Origin: Bacillota bacterium
GTDB taxonomy: Bacteria; Bacillota; Dethiobacteria; DTU022
DNA: 30,374 nucleotides
Assembly (NCBI GenBank): GCA_012727685.1
Contig: JAAYGO010000277.1
Span: 1-30,374, forward strand
Direction: 5' to 3'
The stretch's first letter is position 1; each line of letters begins with the position of its first letter. Below the pieces are notes generated by a model. The model was not told the origin of the DNA and ran no database searches. It saw only the letters and a program-made list of their open reading frames with translations. Of this stretch, positions 7,595-15,371 are shown in pieces. Made by a program: the position numbers and the translations under genes.

Positions 7595-7963
7595 TTAGCT
7601 GGCCTTGCCAACTACGACCAGTTCAGCCGAAACATTTCCGTTGACGATATGCTCGCTGAGCAGCTTGGGCACATCTTCCGGTTTAACCTTGCCATACAGG
7701 ATTTTCTGCCGGCCTGGACAGGCCACTTCCACCAGCACTTCCTGTTCGCAGAGGCCGATACATCCTGTTTTTTTCACGATAATATTGAGGTTCCGTTTTT
7801 CCACCTCTTTTAAGATGGCCTCATATACTTTTCTCGCCCCTGCGGCGATGCCGCAGGTACTCATGCCCACAGTCACAATCGTGTCGGTTTGTTCCTTCAG
7901 TTGATGTTCTTTTTGCAGTCTTTCTTTTAACTTGTTCAGGTCATCAACGCTGTTCACTCGCAT
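7595..7963 (-). CDS. hndB: Thioredoxin-like [2Fe-2S] ferredoxin, HndB-like hydrogenase subunit
   Basis: The product is a 122-residue small electron-transfer subunit. C37 (STCGIAAGA), C68 and C72 (TGCIGLCEQE) and C82 form the thioredoxin-like [2Fe-2S] site. The segment GKVKPEDVPKLLSEHIVNG near the end matches the corresponding part of the HydB N-terminal domain, so the two are paralogous; this one keeps its cysteines. The start is the ATG at 7963, which follows GGGGAGAG; the open frame extending to 8026 has no ribosome site. Gene order NuoE-like, HndB-like, NuoF-like, HydA is that of the hndABCD operon of Desulfovibrio fructosovorans. The gap to hydB is 31 bases. Confidence 0.9.
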   Translation of the reverse strand: MRVNSVDDLNKLKERLQKEHQLKEQTDTIVTVGMSTCGIAAGARKVYEAILKEVEKRNLNIIVKKTGCIGLCEQEVLVEVACPGRQKILYGKVKPEDVPKLLSEHIVNGNVSAELVVVGKAS

Positions 7964-8040
7964 CTTCCGCTCTCCCCTAGCTGTAATGATATGGCTTTTT
8001 TGTTTAACATTGAAATCCAGCATCAAACCGTAGACTTCAT

Positions 8041-8532
8041 TTATTTATAGCTCTCCAAAACCGAGAGAGCCATCTCCGGCGTTAACCGGCCGTGCGTGTC
8101 ATCATTAACCATCATGACGGGCGCCTGCCCGCAGGCGCCCAGGCATGCTACCGGTTCCAGGGTGAAGCGCCCATCGGCAGTGGTTTCACCTGGTTTCAGG
8201 CCAAGCTCGCTGCGGATTTTCTGCATGATCGCTCCTGAGCCGCGGACATGGCAGGCCGTCCCGGTGCATAGCCTGATTACATACAGGCCCCGGGGGCTTA
8301 AATGGAACTGGGCATAAAATGTGGCCACCCCGTATACTTTGCTTAGCGGAAGATTCAGATGTTTTGCTACTTCCTCCAGCACAGGTTCCGGCAAATAACC
8401 GAAGTTGGCTTGCAGTTCCTGCAGCGCAGGTATTAACGCACCCTTACCCCCCTTGTATTTTTGTAAAATTTCAAGGCTCTCTTTCGGAACAGTGCCACTT
8501 GTTAATACGGCGGTTTTTTCTACAGCTTTCAT
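8041..8532 (-). CDS. hydC: NAD-linked [FeFe]-hydrogenase, NuoE-like [2Fe-2S] subunit
   Basis: This 163-residue subunit is homologous to NuoE/HndA and begins the hydrogenase operon. It has a helical N-terminal part (LIPALQELQANFGYLPEPVL, residues 33-52) and a thioredoxin-like [2Fe-2S] domain with C89-x4-C94 and C130-x3-C134. The ATG at 8532 is chosen because AAGGAGA lies 6 bases upstream and homologs begin here; the frame remains open to 8601. A 77-base gap separates it from hndB. Two Rex-like operators upstream (8627-8644, 8780-8797) suggest induction when NADH is high. Confidence 0.93.
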   Translation of the reverse strand: MKAVEKTAVLTSGTVPKESLEILQKYKGGKGALIPALQELQANFGYLPEPVLEEVAKHLNLPLSKVYGVATFYAQFHLSPRGLYVIRLCTGTACHVRGSGAIMQKIRSELGLKPGETTADGRFTLEPVACLGACGQAPVMMVNDDTHGRLTPEMALSVLESYK

Positions 8533-8626
8533 ACCAAGTCTCCTTTTCCTGTAATGATTAAGAAAGATCAGCCTTCCTGCTTTTAGAGATGAAATTTTCA
8601 CGTAAAACCCAAAATTACCATTTCAC

Positions 8627-8644
8627 TTGTTAATTTTTTCACAT
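8627..8644. promoter_or_regulatory. Rex-like operator, proximal site
   Basis: TTGTTAATTTTTTCACAT fits the Rex pattern TTGTTAA-N4-TTAACAA/TTCACAA with one end mismatch. It lies 95 bases before the hydC start, in the leader or promoter of the hydrogenase operon. Rex is an NADH-sensing repressor common in Firmicutes. Confidence 0.55.
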
Positions 8645-8779
8645 AGCATGGCAAAAAAAAACCTCTCTTCAGCCGATGGCTGTCAAGCTCCTCCTCTACG
8701 GCATTAAAAAAACAATTCCACTTGCCCTTCCAATTTAACAATAGCGAGTAGACACAAAATTTAAGCAACATAATTTTTT

Positions 8780-8797
8780 TTGTTAATTATTTCACAA
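8780..8797. promoter_or_regulatory. Rex-like operator, distal site
   Basis: TTGTTAATTATTTCACAA is an 18-bp near-palindrome: TTGT..ACAA outer arms, AAT..ATT inner arms. It matches the clostridial Rex consensus at both ends. It lies in the divergent region between hydC and the tautomerase gene, so it could act on either promoter. Confidence 0.65.
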
Positions 8798-8957
8798 GCT
8801 CCTGAACTAATAATATCATCTGATGCATAGGATTGTCAATATGGGCTCAATCCACCATTGCCGTAAGGATTAGTTGACCATGGAAAAACTAAGGCAGGAA
8901 CTCCGATCCATATGGCGAATTAAAATGACTGACACTATCCAGGAAGGGTGGATTTTC

Positions 8958-9146
8958 ATGCCAACCATCTTCTTTTACGGACCGGAACTGGAAAAAGAGA
9001 AGAAAAGGGAACTGATCCGTGCGTTTACCGCGGCAGCCAGCCAGGCCACCGGAATTCCGCAATCGGCTTTTGTGGTTTACCTGCGCAAATCCGGTGAAGA
9101 AGATGTGGGCGTAGGGGGAGAGCTGCTGGCGGACCGCAAAGAATAA
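8958..9146 (+). CDS. Small tautomerase of the 4-oxalocrotonate tautomerase family
   Basis: The product has 62 residues, the usual family length. The start is the ATG at 8958, giving MPTIFFYG, because removal of Met exposes the catalytic N-terminal proline of this family; the open frame to 8874 has no such function. AGGAAGG lies about 10 bases upstream. The C-terminal VGVGGELLADRKE aligns with FGIGGELASKVRR of 4-oxalocrotonate tautomerase. The catalytic arginines of that enzyme (Arg11 and Arg39) are not present at the aligned places, so the substrate is unknown and probably differs. The family works as small oligomers in the cytoplasm. It is transcribed divergently from the hydrogenase operon and is followed by a terminator. 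Confidence 0.85.
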   Translation: MPTIFFYGPELEKEKKRELIRAFTAAASQATGIPQSAFVVYLRKSGEEDVGVGGELLADRKE

Positions 9147-9186
9147 TAAGCTTTCAGCAGCTCAAGCAGAGCAGGCCGCTAGTAGG

Positions 9187-9214
9187 GGCTGTCCAAAATG
9201 GCAGCTCATTTTTT
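9187..9214 (+). terminator. Rho-independent terminator of the tautomerase gene
   Basis: GCTGTC (9188-9193) pairs with GGCAGC (9200-9205), one G-T, around a CAAAAT loop. It is followed by TCATTTTTT. It lies 41 bases after the stop at 9146. Confidence 0.7.
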
Positions 9215-9305
9215 CTAATTTCGTTGTACACAGATAACCGGAAATCTGCTAAGAGCTGGAGCATGAAAAAGAAATGTGCCTTCCTCCATGCCAGGGCACA
9301 CCACG

Positions 9306-9328
9306 AAAAAACCGGCTATTTAGCCGGT
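9306..9328 (-). terminator. Rho-independent terminator for leftward transcription
   Basis: An 8-bp perfect stem (ACCGGCTA 9311-9318, TAGCCGGT 9321-9328) with a 2-base centre is followed, leftward, by five U residues (9306-9310). It ends the transcript of the NIF3-like gene and includes the stop codon of the small open frame at 9320-9493. Confidence 0.75.
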
Positions 9329-9493
9329 CTTGATGGCGCCAATTGCCTCCTTTAACACAGTTGCACTTTCCAGGGCTGGCCCTTCGATTTCCTTAGTTTG
9401 CTTTTTAATCGCCGGCCTCTGGCAGCCTGGTTTGAACTCTGCGGCATAATCTGTAAAAGCCTTCTTTTCTCCTTGCAATTGGCGCCATATCAA
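9320..9493 (-). CDS. Possible small or remnant open frame downstream of the NIF3-like gene
   Basis: A 57-codon frame from TTG at 9493 ends at 9320 inside the terminator hairpin. The peptide has protein-like composition (QGEKKAFTDYAAEFKPG and ALESATVLKEAIGAIKTG), and the frame stays open about 20 codons further upstream without a start codon, as in a truncated gene. No ribosome site is evident and no family is recognised. Perfect 13-bp inverted repeats (ATGGCGCCAATTG 9333-9345, CAATTGGCGCCAT 9476-9488) bracket most of it, which may hint at a decayed mobile element or chance structure. Confidence 0.3.
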   Translation of the reverse strand: MIWRQLQGEKKAFTDYAAEFKPGCQRPAIKKQTKEIEGPALESATVLKEAIGAIKTG

Positions 9494-9533
9494 GTCAACA
9501 TTCTGCGCTCGCGTGCACTTGTGTCCTACAAAA

Positions 9534-10490
9534 TTACTGTTTCCGGTTAACCCGGATCAACCCGGAACAGGGCGTGATCCGCACTCCCCGGGCTTCAAAT
9601 TCATCCAGGATCAAGTTCATGCCCAAAGAATCCGAGGCCATATGGCCGGCAATAACCACGTTGATGTGATATTGCTCCGCTTTTTTGCGGTGTTCGTCTT
9701 TCATGTGCATGCAGATGATGGTCCCCACACCGGCATCGGCCAGCCGCTCGTACGCGTCTTCGGAGCCGCTGGTTCCCCCGGTCATATCGATAAAGACCTT
9801 GCCGGCGCGCCGGTCGGGCGATCCGGCGATCACCTTCGGGCCGGCGGAATACATGGCGGCACGGGCATACTCGGGGATCTCTTTCAACAGCTCGACCACG
9901 TGCTTCACTTTCCGGGGCTCGTTTTTGGCAAACAAATCGTTTAAAAACTGCGTTACATTATTATCCGCCGGAGTGTGCATGCACATCATCGGTAAATTGA
10001 GCAGGCGCGCCGCGTCAATGGCCCGGTTATGGTTAACGGGCATCAGTGACCGTTCTACCTCTTTGATCCGGTCGGACAGCAATCCTTCGGCAATGTTTAC
10101 CGAAACGCCCAAACCGGCCAGAATGTCCTCCTGCAGGTGCATCACGCCGTGCAGCCCGGCGAGGGCGCGCCCTTCCGGGTGGTGCGAGACCACGGCATCA
10201 ATGGCCATGCCCTTCTCATTCAACCGGTCGGCGAGCAAGACCTCCCCGATTTCCATATCGATACCCACGAGGATGGAGTTTACCTCTGCGCCGGGGTCTC
10301 CATTTAAGATCCGCGTATCATCGTACGGATTCCAAAACCGGTCCTGATCGAATTCCGCCTTCTCCTTTTCCTTCAGTTCGTCGTATGCCTGGCGCACATC
10401 GGCAAGAGCCTGCTCTACTTCAGCTTTGCTCCGGGGATCGGCTTCGATTCCCTTACTGACCGCCAATTCATACATCTCTTTCAGTCTCAA
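9534..10490 (-). CDS. NIF3/DUF34-family putative metal-binding protein
   Basis: This 318-residue cytoplasmic protein belongs to the NIF3-like family (GTP cyclohydrolase 1 type 2 homologs), broadly conserved but without a settled biochemical role. After a helical N-terminal extension (1-50) comes the family core with VVSHHPEGRAL (H103, H104) and, near the end, IAGHMASDSLGMN (from about 280). These supply the histidine and acidic ligands of the dinuclear metal site. The start is taken as TTG at 10490, about 11 bases after GAGGGG; the frame runs on to 10667 without a ribosome site and through a strong hairpin. The MCMHTPADN block (about 175) is also conserved-looking. It stands alone between two terminator-like hairpins. 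Confidence 0.82.
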   Translation of the reverse strand: MRLKEMYELAVSKGIEADPRSKAEVEQALADVRQAYDELKEKEKAEFDQDRFWNPYDDTRILNGDPGAEVNSILVGIDMEIGEVLLADRLNEKGMAIDAVVSHHPEGRALAGLHGVMHLQEDILAGLGVSVNIAEGLLSDRIKEVERSLMPVNHNRAIDAARLLNLPMMCMHTPADNNVTQFLNDLFAKNEPRKVKHVVELLKEIPEYARAAMYSAGPKVIAGSPDRRAGKVFIDMTGGTSGSEDAYERLADAGVGTIICMHMKDEHRKKAEQYHINVVIAGHMASDSLGMNLILDEFEARGVRITPCSGLIRVNRKQ

Positions 10491-10523
10491 TAATCCTACC
10501 CCTCTTTCTTTAAAAATAAGTGA

Positions 10524-10574
10524 AACAGGGGAGGGCCTGGCGGGGACCTCTCCTCGCCAGGCCCCTCCCCTGTT
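10524..10574 (-). promoter_or_regulatory. Long GC-rich hairpin in the leader of the NIF3-like gene
   Basis: CAGGGGAGGGCCTGGCG (10526-10542) pairs with 10555-10572 through 17 base pairs with one bulged C, plus two flanking A-T pairs, around a 12-base loop. It lies 33 bases before the start codon. Read leftward it is followed by TTTCACTTATTTTT, so it could act as an attenuator or terminator in the leader. Confidence 0.5.
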
Positions 10575-10702
10575 CAGTATCCAATCAGCGTAATCTTGTC
10601 CCGCTATACCTCTCTTGCAGCCAAATACGGAATAATTTAGCAAACCAAGACATTTATAGTATAGCACAGATTAACATTTGTATCCAGAGGGGATTGGCTA
10701 TT

Positions 10703-10717
10703 CTACCCTGAAAATAG
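10703..10717. repeat. Short intergenic repeat, copy 1
   Basis: CTACCCTGAAAATAG shares 14 of 15 bases with 24305-24319 and its first 14 bases exactly with 24373-24386. Adjacent sequence (10711-10740) resembles 18964-18993 downstream of another leftward gene. It may be a repeated transcript-end motif or an insertion-sequence footprint. Confidence 0.35.
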
Positions 10718-10748
10718 GCCTAATTACTTACCGCTCTTGCACTGAGCA

Positions 10749-13346
10749 CTACAGGTTTTCCTCCTTGAGGGCGTCAATGATATTATCATTTTTCAACTTC
10801 GCCCCGGCATGAATCATGGTGATAAAGACAATCACGAATACCGCTGCGATACAGACCAGGATCTCTTTCCACGGCAGGACGAAGGCAAATCCGAACTTGT
10901 TCCCGAAAGCGTTATACATCCAGATGCTAATCAGCACGCTAACGGGCAGGCCGTAAAGCAGCGCTTTTAGCCCGTAGAAAATACTCTCATAGTTGATCAT
11001 GCGGTTGAAGCCTTTCGGGGTCAATCCCACCGATTTGAGCATGGCAAACTCGCGGCGGCGCAGCGCCACATTGGTGCTGATCGTGTTAAAAATATTGGTC
11101 ACCCCGATCAATGTGATCAGGATCACGAACCCGTAAAGAAAGATGGAGATGGCGGTTGTGGTGCGCTGTGCCGACTGCCGGTTGGCCGTGACATTTTGAA
11201 TATATAGCCCCTGGTGTGCCGCTTTGACAGCATCGAGGTTGTTAATGGCCTCAACCAGGGCCTCGCTGTCGCCGGCACTAAAATATAGTTGTGCCTGTCG
11301 GCTCTGATCCCGGCTGTTCTCGGGCAGTAACAATAGTATTTCTTCAAACACCGCTTCGCTGACTACCAGAGAAACGGCATCGCTGCCGCTGGTAATGCCA
11401 AAGGGCAGATTGTCTGTGACCGCGCCAACTGTAACCGTGTAATTAGCCGTGTTATCGTCGCCGTACGCATCTTCCTGCAATGGCAAATCTTCTCCCGCTT
11501 TCAAATTTAGCGGCTCGTATTCGACAATTCTACCTCCCCAGGCAATATTTTTATTGACCAGAATGCCCTTAAAATTGTCAGGATCACGGTAGTCCGCCGG
11601 ATCCAGCCCATTCTCCGCGGCATATTGCTCAAACGCTCTTTCATCCAGGGTGTAGACAATTAAGCCGATCCCATACCGGCCGCTTTCATCCACTTCAAAC
11701 CGTCCTTGCGCAACATGGTTTTCCATAAGGTACGCACCCAATTGAGATTCTTCCAGGAAGGCCCTGCTGTATACTGATCTGATCATAGCGGACCGCTCCA
11801 CATCTTCCAGGGCAGCGATGCGGTTAAAAACCTCTCTCTTTTCCTTGATAGTTGTCTCTGAATCATGCATCAAAACGGTCACATCGTAGGGGATGTCCTG
11901 GTAATAAATATCGCTGCTCCGGAAACCGTAGGTAATAAATGAGGAAAAGGATATAAAGAGCACAATGCTGATAAACAGGGAGACCACGGTGGCGCGGTAG
12001 CGCTTGCGGTTACGCTTCAGGTTTTTAAGAGCAAGCTCTCCCTCAATGCCGAAGAGGAGCCTGGTGATCCCCGCTGTTTTTACGTTTTTCCCCCGGATAT
12101 TGAGATCCGTACTCTGTCTGATCGCGTCGATGGGGGCAACGGAAGCCGCTCTCTGCGCCGGGACATAGGCGGAGAGAAAAATAATCAAGCCCACGAAAAG
12201 AACAGTGGTCAGAATCACGGCGGGCGAAACCACCAGCCGGAGCGCAATGTTTCCACTGAATACGCTATCGCGCAGCAGGCGGTCAACCACAGATAGCGTT
12301 ACCCCGATCCCGCCGATACCGGAAAGGATGCCTGCCGGCAGGCCCACTAATCCCAGCAAGGCCCCTTCGTAAAACACGGTTTTCCGGATCTGCGCCGGCG
12401 TGGCGCCGACCCCGGCCAGCATGCCGAACTGTTTTTTGCGCTCACTGACCGCAATGGCAAAAGCGTTGTAGATTACCGTAACAGAGCCGACTACGATCAG
12501 GAGGATGACAATGGCGGCCAGGGTATTGATCATCGTTTTGGCAAGATCGCCCCCGGCAATCCCCATATAGCGCAACAGCTCGTCATTGTAATCATAATCG
12601 CTGACCCCGGCATTTTCAGCCATCTCCGGTACCTGCTCAAATATCTGGCGCGGCCTGCTGCCGAGGATGGAGATATTCACGGCTTCGCCAGGGGCAAGCC
12701 TGCTCTCATCGAGATAGGCAATCATGGTAAAACCGGGCACGCCGGAATACGACTCGAAATGAGGCCGCTTGATCAGGCCGGTGATGGTGTAGGTTTTAGT
12801 AAGGCGCGGCTCCAGGGTTTCACCTTCGTTGTAAACCTCATTACCGAGGGCTACGTCCTGATCAAACCGGTCGCCAATCTCCAGCGTGATGGTATCGCCG
12901 ATCTGGTAGGCATCGCCGCTGCTGGAGACGATCTCCTCGGAGACGACCACTTCACCTACTTTTTCCGGAAAACGCCCTTCGGTCAACTGAACCGGCAGAT
13001 GCGCAAAGGCTGTGGTATCGTACTCCTTGACATAAAAGTAAGGCTTGTTTTCATACGGCGAATCTTTGAACAGGGCGAAGCCCAGGTCCCGGCTCAGCAT
13101 GGCCGTTTTCGTATAAGGGTTATCGGCAATGTACTTGAGCCGGTCAGGCGATACATCAAAAAAGGTAGCGTGATAGTCGCCGTCGGTTTCTTTGGCCGAT
13201 TGGATAAAGAGGTCCTGGAAGCTGGCCACAAGCGTGGCCACGCCGCAGATCATGGCCGCGGAAAGAATAATGCCGATTACGGTGACAATGGTTCGCTTGC
13301 GGTTCAGCTTCAGGCTGCGTAATGTAAGCGAGTTCAAGATATTCAC
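10749..13346 (-). CDS. Large FtsX/MacB-type ABC transporter permease
   Basis: This 865-residue integral membrane protein has two FtsX-type blocks. One membrane segment lies at about 20-42. A large extracytoplasmic domain (about 45-270) is followed by three segments (about 271-402) with SERKKQFGMLAGVGATPAQI. A cytoplasmic link and a further segment (about 450-472) lead to a second large extracytoplasmic domain, and three C-terminal segments follow (about 733-850) with RRREFAMLKSVGLTPKGFN. Both blocks carry the coupling helix that contacts the ATPase. Such permeases move or sense lipids or peptides by mechanotransmission rather than classical import. Its ATG overlaps the ATPase gene by 4 bases (ATGA). 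The neighbouring two-component system suggests response to envelope-active compounds. Confidence 0.9.
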   Translation of the reverse strand: MNILNSLTLRSLKLNRKRTIVTVIGIILSAAMICGVATLVASFQDLFIQSAKETDGDYHATFFDVSPDRLKYIADNPYTKTAMLSRDLGFALFKDSPYENKPYFYVKEYDTTAFAHLPVQLTEGRFPEKVGEVVVSEEIVSSSGDAYQIGDTITLEIGDRFDQDVALGNEVYNEGETLEPRLTKTYTITGLIKRPHFESYSGVPGFTMIAYLDESRLAPGEAVNISILGSRPRQIFEQVPEMAENAGVSDYDYNDELLRYMGIAGGDLAKTMINTLAAIVILLIVVGSVTVIYNAFAIAVSERKKQFGMLAGVGATPAQIRKTVFYEGALLGLVGLPAGILSGIGGIGVTLSVVDRLLRDSVFSGNIALRLVVSPAVILTTVLFVGLIIFLSAYVPAQRAASVAPIDAIRQSTDLNIRGKNVKTAGITRLLFGIEGELALKNLKRNRKRYRATVVSLFISIVLFISFSSFITYGFRSSDIYYQDIPYDVTVLMHDSETTIKEKREVFNRIAALEDVERSAMIRSVYSRAFLEESQLGAYLMENHVAQGRFEVDESGRYGIGLIVYTLDERAFEQYAAENGLDPADYRDPDNFKGILVNKNIAWGGRIVEYEPLNLKAGEDLPLQEDAYGDDNTANYTVTVGAVTDNLPFGITSGSDAVSLVVSEAVFEEILLLLPENSRDQSRQAQLYFSAGDSEALVEAINNLDAVKAAHQGLYIQNVTANRQSAQRTTTAISIFLYGFVILITLIGVTNIFNTISTNVALRRREFAMLKSVGLTPKGFNRMINYESIFYGLKALLYGLPVSVLISIWMYNAFGNKFGFAFVLPWKEILVCIAAVFVIVFITMIHAGAKLKNDNIIDALKEENL

Positions 13347-14026
13347 GACCGGACCACCTCGTCTTTCACAATGCGCCCGTCTTCCAGGGTGATGATCCGG
13401 TCGGCCTGCAGGGCAATCCCGTGATCGTGGGTGATGACGATTAAAGTCTGGTGGTAGCGCTTGTTCGACAGCTTGAGCAGCTCCACGATCTCCCTGGAAT
13501 TCTTGCTGTCCAGGTTGCCGGTGGGCTCATCGGCCAGCACCAGGGCCGGCTGGTTGATCAAAGCCCGTCCAATGGAGACGCGCTGCTGCTCGCCCCCGGA
13601 GAGCTCGTTGGGGAGATGGTTGATGCGGTCAGTAAGGTTGAGGATCGAGAGAAGTTCCTGCAAAAATTGCCGGTCCACCTTTTTCTGGTCGAGCAAGAGC
13701 GGCAGGGTAATATTCTCTTCCACGTTTAAGATGGGGATGAGGTTGTAAAACTGGTAGATCAGGCCCACCTGCCTGCGCCGGAAGATGGCCAGGTTGGTTT
13801 CATCCAAGCGGTAGATGTCCGTATCCTCGATCAAGACCCGGCCGCCGCTGGGGCGATCCACCCCGCCCAGGATATGCAGCAGCGTCGATTTCCCGGAGCC
13901 GGAGGGGCCGACGATGGCCACAAATTCACCCCGCTCAACCTCGAACGAGACCCCGTCCAGGGCTTTCACCGCGGTGTCGCCTTTGCCGTATACTTTAGAC
14001 AGATTCTCAACGGTCAATATTTTCAT
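13343..14026 (-). CDS. ABC transporter ATPase (LolD/MacB type)
   Basis: This 227-residue ATPase powers the large permease encoded just after it. Walker A is GPSGSGKST (40-48), the signature LSGGEQQRVSIGRAL, Walker B LVLADEPTGNLDS, and the H-loop histidine lies in VITHDHG. Start: the ATG at 14026 lies 8 bases after AAGGAG; the GTG at 14035 is too close to that site. The product resembles ATPases partnered with FtsX-type permeases. A TATAAT promoter and direct repeats lie upstream (14058-14117), so it probably has a promoter of its own controlled by the adjacent regulator. Confidence 0.93.
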   Translation of the reverse strand: MKILTVENLSKVYGKGDTAVKALDGVSFEVERGEFVAIVGPSGSGKSTLLHILGGVDRPSGGRVLIEDTDIYRLDETNLAIFRRRQVGLIYQFYNLIPILNVEENITLPLLLDQKKVDRQFLQELLSILNLTDRINHLPNELSGGEQQRVSIGRALINQPALVLADEPTGNLDSKNSREIVELLKLSNKRYHQTLIVITHDHGIALQADRIITLEDGRIVKDEVVRS

Positions 14027-14057
14027 GCTACCCACTCCTTATCTTTTGCTGTCCACC

Positions 14058-14117
14058 ATTATATCTGTCTAAAATGACACTGCGGTGACTGACCAGGTGA
14101 CAATTTAGTCATTTTGG
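14058..14117 (-). promoter_or_regulatory. Promoter with candidate response-regulator binding repeats before the ABC operon
   Basis: Read leftward, a perfect TATAAT (14063-14058) is preceded by three GTCA units, two of them GTCACC (14101-14096 and 14089-14084, with GTCA at 14078-14075), spaced 12 and 11 bases. TGAC-N6-GTCA and TGTC-N6-GACA dyads overlap them. Helical-period direct repeats are typical of OmpR-family regulator sites. No good -35 box is seen, consistent with an activated promoter. Confidence 0.5.
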
Positions 14118-14126
14118 GCAGGGCTA

Positions 14127-15371
14127 TCAGACCGGAGTCTTGTAGAATTTAATGGTAAACTCCGTGCCTTTGCCCTGCTCACTTTGCACCGTAATGTCCC
14201 CGCCCTGTTTGCGCACAATGGCCCGGGCCATGGCCAGGCCGATCCCCACCGTATCTTCCGGGGAGTTTTTACCCTTGTAGAAACGTTTAAAAATATGGGG
14301 CAGATCCTTCCGGTCAATGCCCGGGCCGCTGTCCGCGATCCGGATCTCTGTATAAAGGGGGTTCTCGGCAAAGGTGATCCGGATGACCCCCTCCTCGGGA
14401 GTATACTCAATGCAATTTCTTAAAATATTGATCAGCGCTTCGGCGCTCCAGTTAAAATCTCCCCTGAACGCGGCGCCCGCCGTCCCGTCAACCGCCGCCT
14501 GCTGCCTCTTAATATCCAGCGGCACGGATACCGCAGCGAGGACGTGATCGAGCAGTGCTGCCACAGTAATCTGATCCTGCTTCATGGTCACCGTCCCCGC
14601 GTCAAGCCGGGCCAGCTTTAGCAGGGCGTTGACCAGCCACTCCACCCGTTGCAGCTGTGCCCTGGTGCGATCGAGAAATTCCCGGCGCACTGCCGGCGCC
14701 GGATCGTCGTGTAGGAGCTCATTTAACATCAGCAAAGAAGTGAGCGGCGTCTTCAGCTGGTGCGATATATCGGCGATCGAATCGGCCAGGGCGGCGCGCT
14801 CGCGCCGCAGCGTACCGGCCTGTTCCTTAAGCATGGTGGTAATCTTGTAGATTTCATTTTTAAGGAGGCTGATCTCTCCTTCGTTATTGTCGCGGATATC
14901 GAGGGAATAGTCGCCGTTTTTGATCCGGCGCGCATAGCCGCTAATCGCCCGGATTTCGCCATACCGTTTTTTAAGGAAAAGATAGAACACAAAGGTGAAT
15001 GTTCCGGAAACAAGCACGGCAAAGCCGGCAGAAAGCGCCATGCCGGTGCGGTAACTGCTTTGCAGGGCCTCCAGGTCGGCCAGCAGGGCGCCGGTTTCAA
15101 TACCGTAGCGCGAGAGCAAAGCCTCTCCCTCCCGGGCAGCCGCGGCATCGGCCTGCAGCAGCTGCCGGATCAGATCGTGTTCGGCTTCCGGGTATTTTTT
15201 GACTACAGCACCTACCATGGCGGCATGATTGCGGATGATCGTTCTTTCATAATGGCGCATCAGGGCAAAATTAATCCCCACAGCGAGAGCCGTAAAAAAA
15301 AGCAGGCACGCCGCCAGCAATATGAGCAGCCGGGCCGTCTCCGGGTTCTTAGTCAGTCTGATTATAATCAC
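14127..15371 (-). CDS. Membrane sensor histidine kinase
   Basis: This 414-residue kinase has membrane segments at about 14-37 and 111-133 that frame a short, mostly helical extracytoplasmic sensor of about 70 residues. A HAMP-like linker (134-190) follows, then HisKA with the phosphoacceptor His204 in DISHQLKTPL. The ATPase domain has an N box (NILRNCIEY, 315-323), G1 DSGPGID (347-353), F box FKRFYKGK and G2 GIGLAMA. The start is a GTG at 15371 overlapping the regulator gene by 23 bases; its ribosome site is weak, so coupling is likely. It pairs with the response regulator upstream and probably senses an envelope signal relevant to the ABC module downstream. Confidence 0.93.
   Translation of the reverse strand: MIIIRLTKNPETARLLILLAACLLFFTALAVGINFALMRHYERTIIRNHAAMVGAVVKKYPEAEHDLIRQLLQADAAAAREGEALLSRYGIETGALLADLEALQSSYRTGMALSAGFAVLVSGTFTFVFYLFLKKRYGEIRAISGYARRIKNGDYSLDIRDNNEGEISLLKNEIYKITTMLKEQAGTLRRERAALADSIADISHQLKTPLTSLLMLNELLHDDPAPAVRREFLDRTRAQLQRVEWLVNALLKLARLDAGTVTMKQDQITVAALLDHVLAAVSVPLDIKRQQAAVDGTAGAAFRGDFNWSAEALINILRNCIEYTPEEGVIRITFAENPLYTEIRIADSGPGIDRKDLPHIFKRFYKGKNSPEDTVGIGLAMARAIVRKQGGDITVQSEQGKGTEFTIKFYKTPV

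Noticed and set aside
12759..13322. 187-codon plus-strand open frame
   Set aside because: It is a shadow of the large permease gene.
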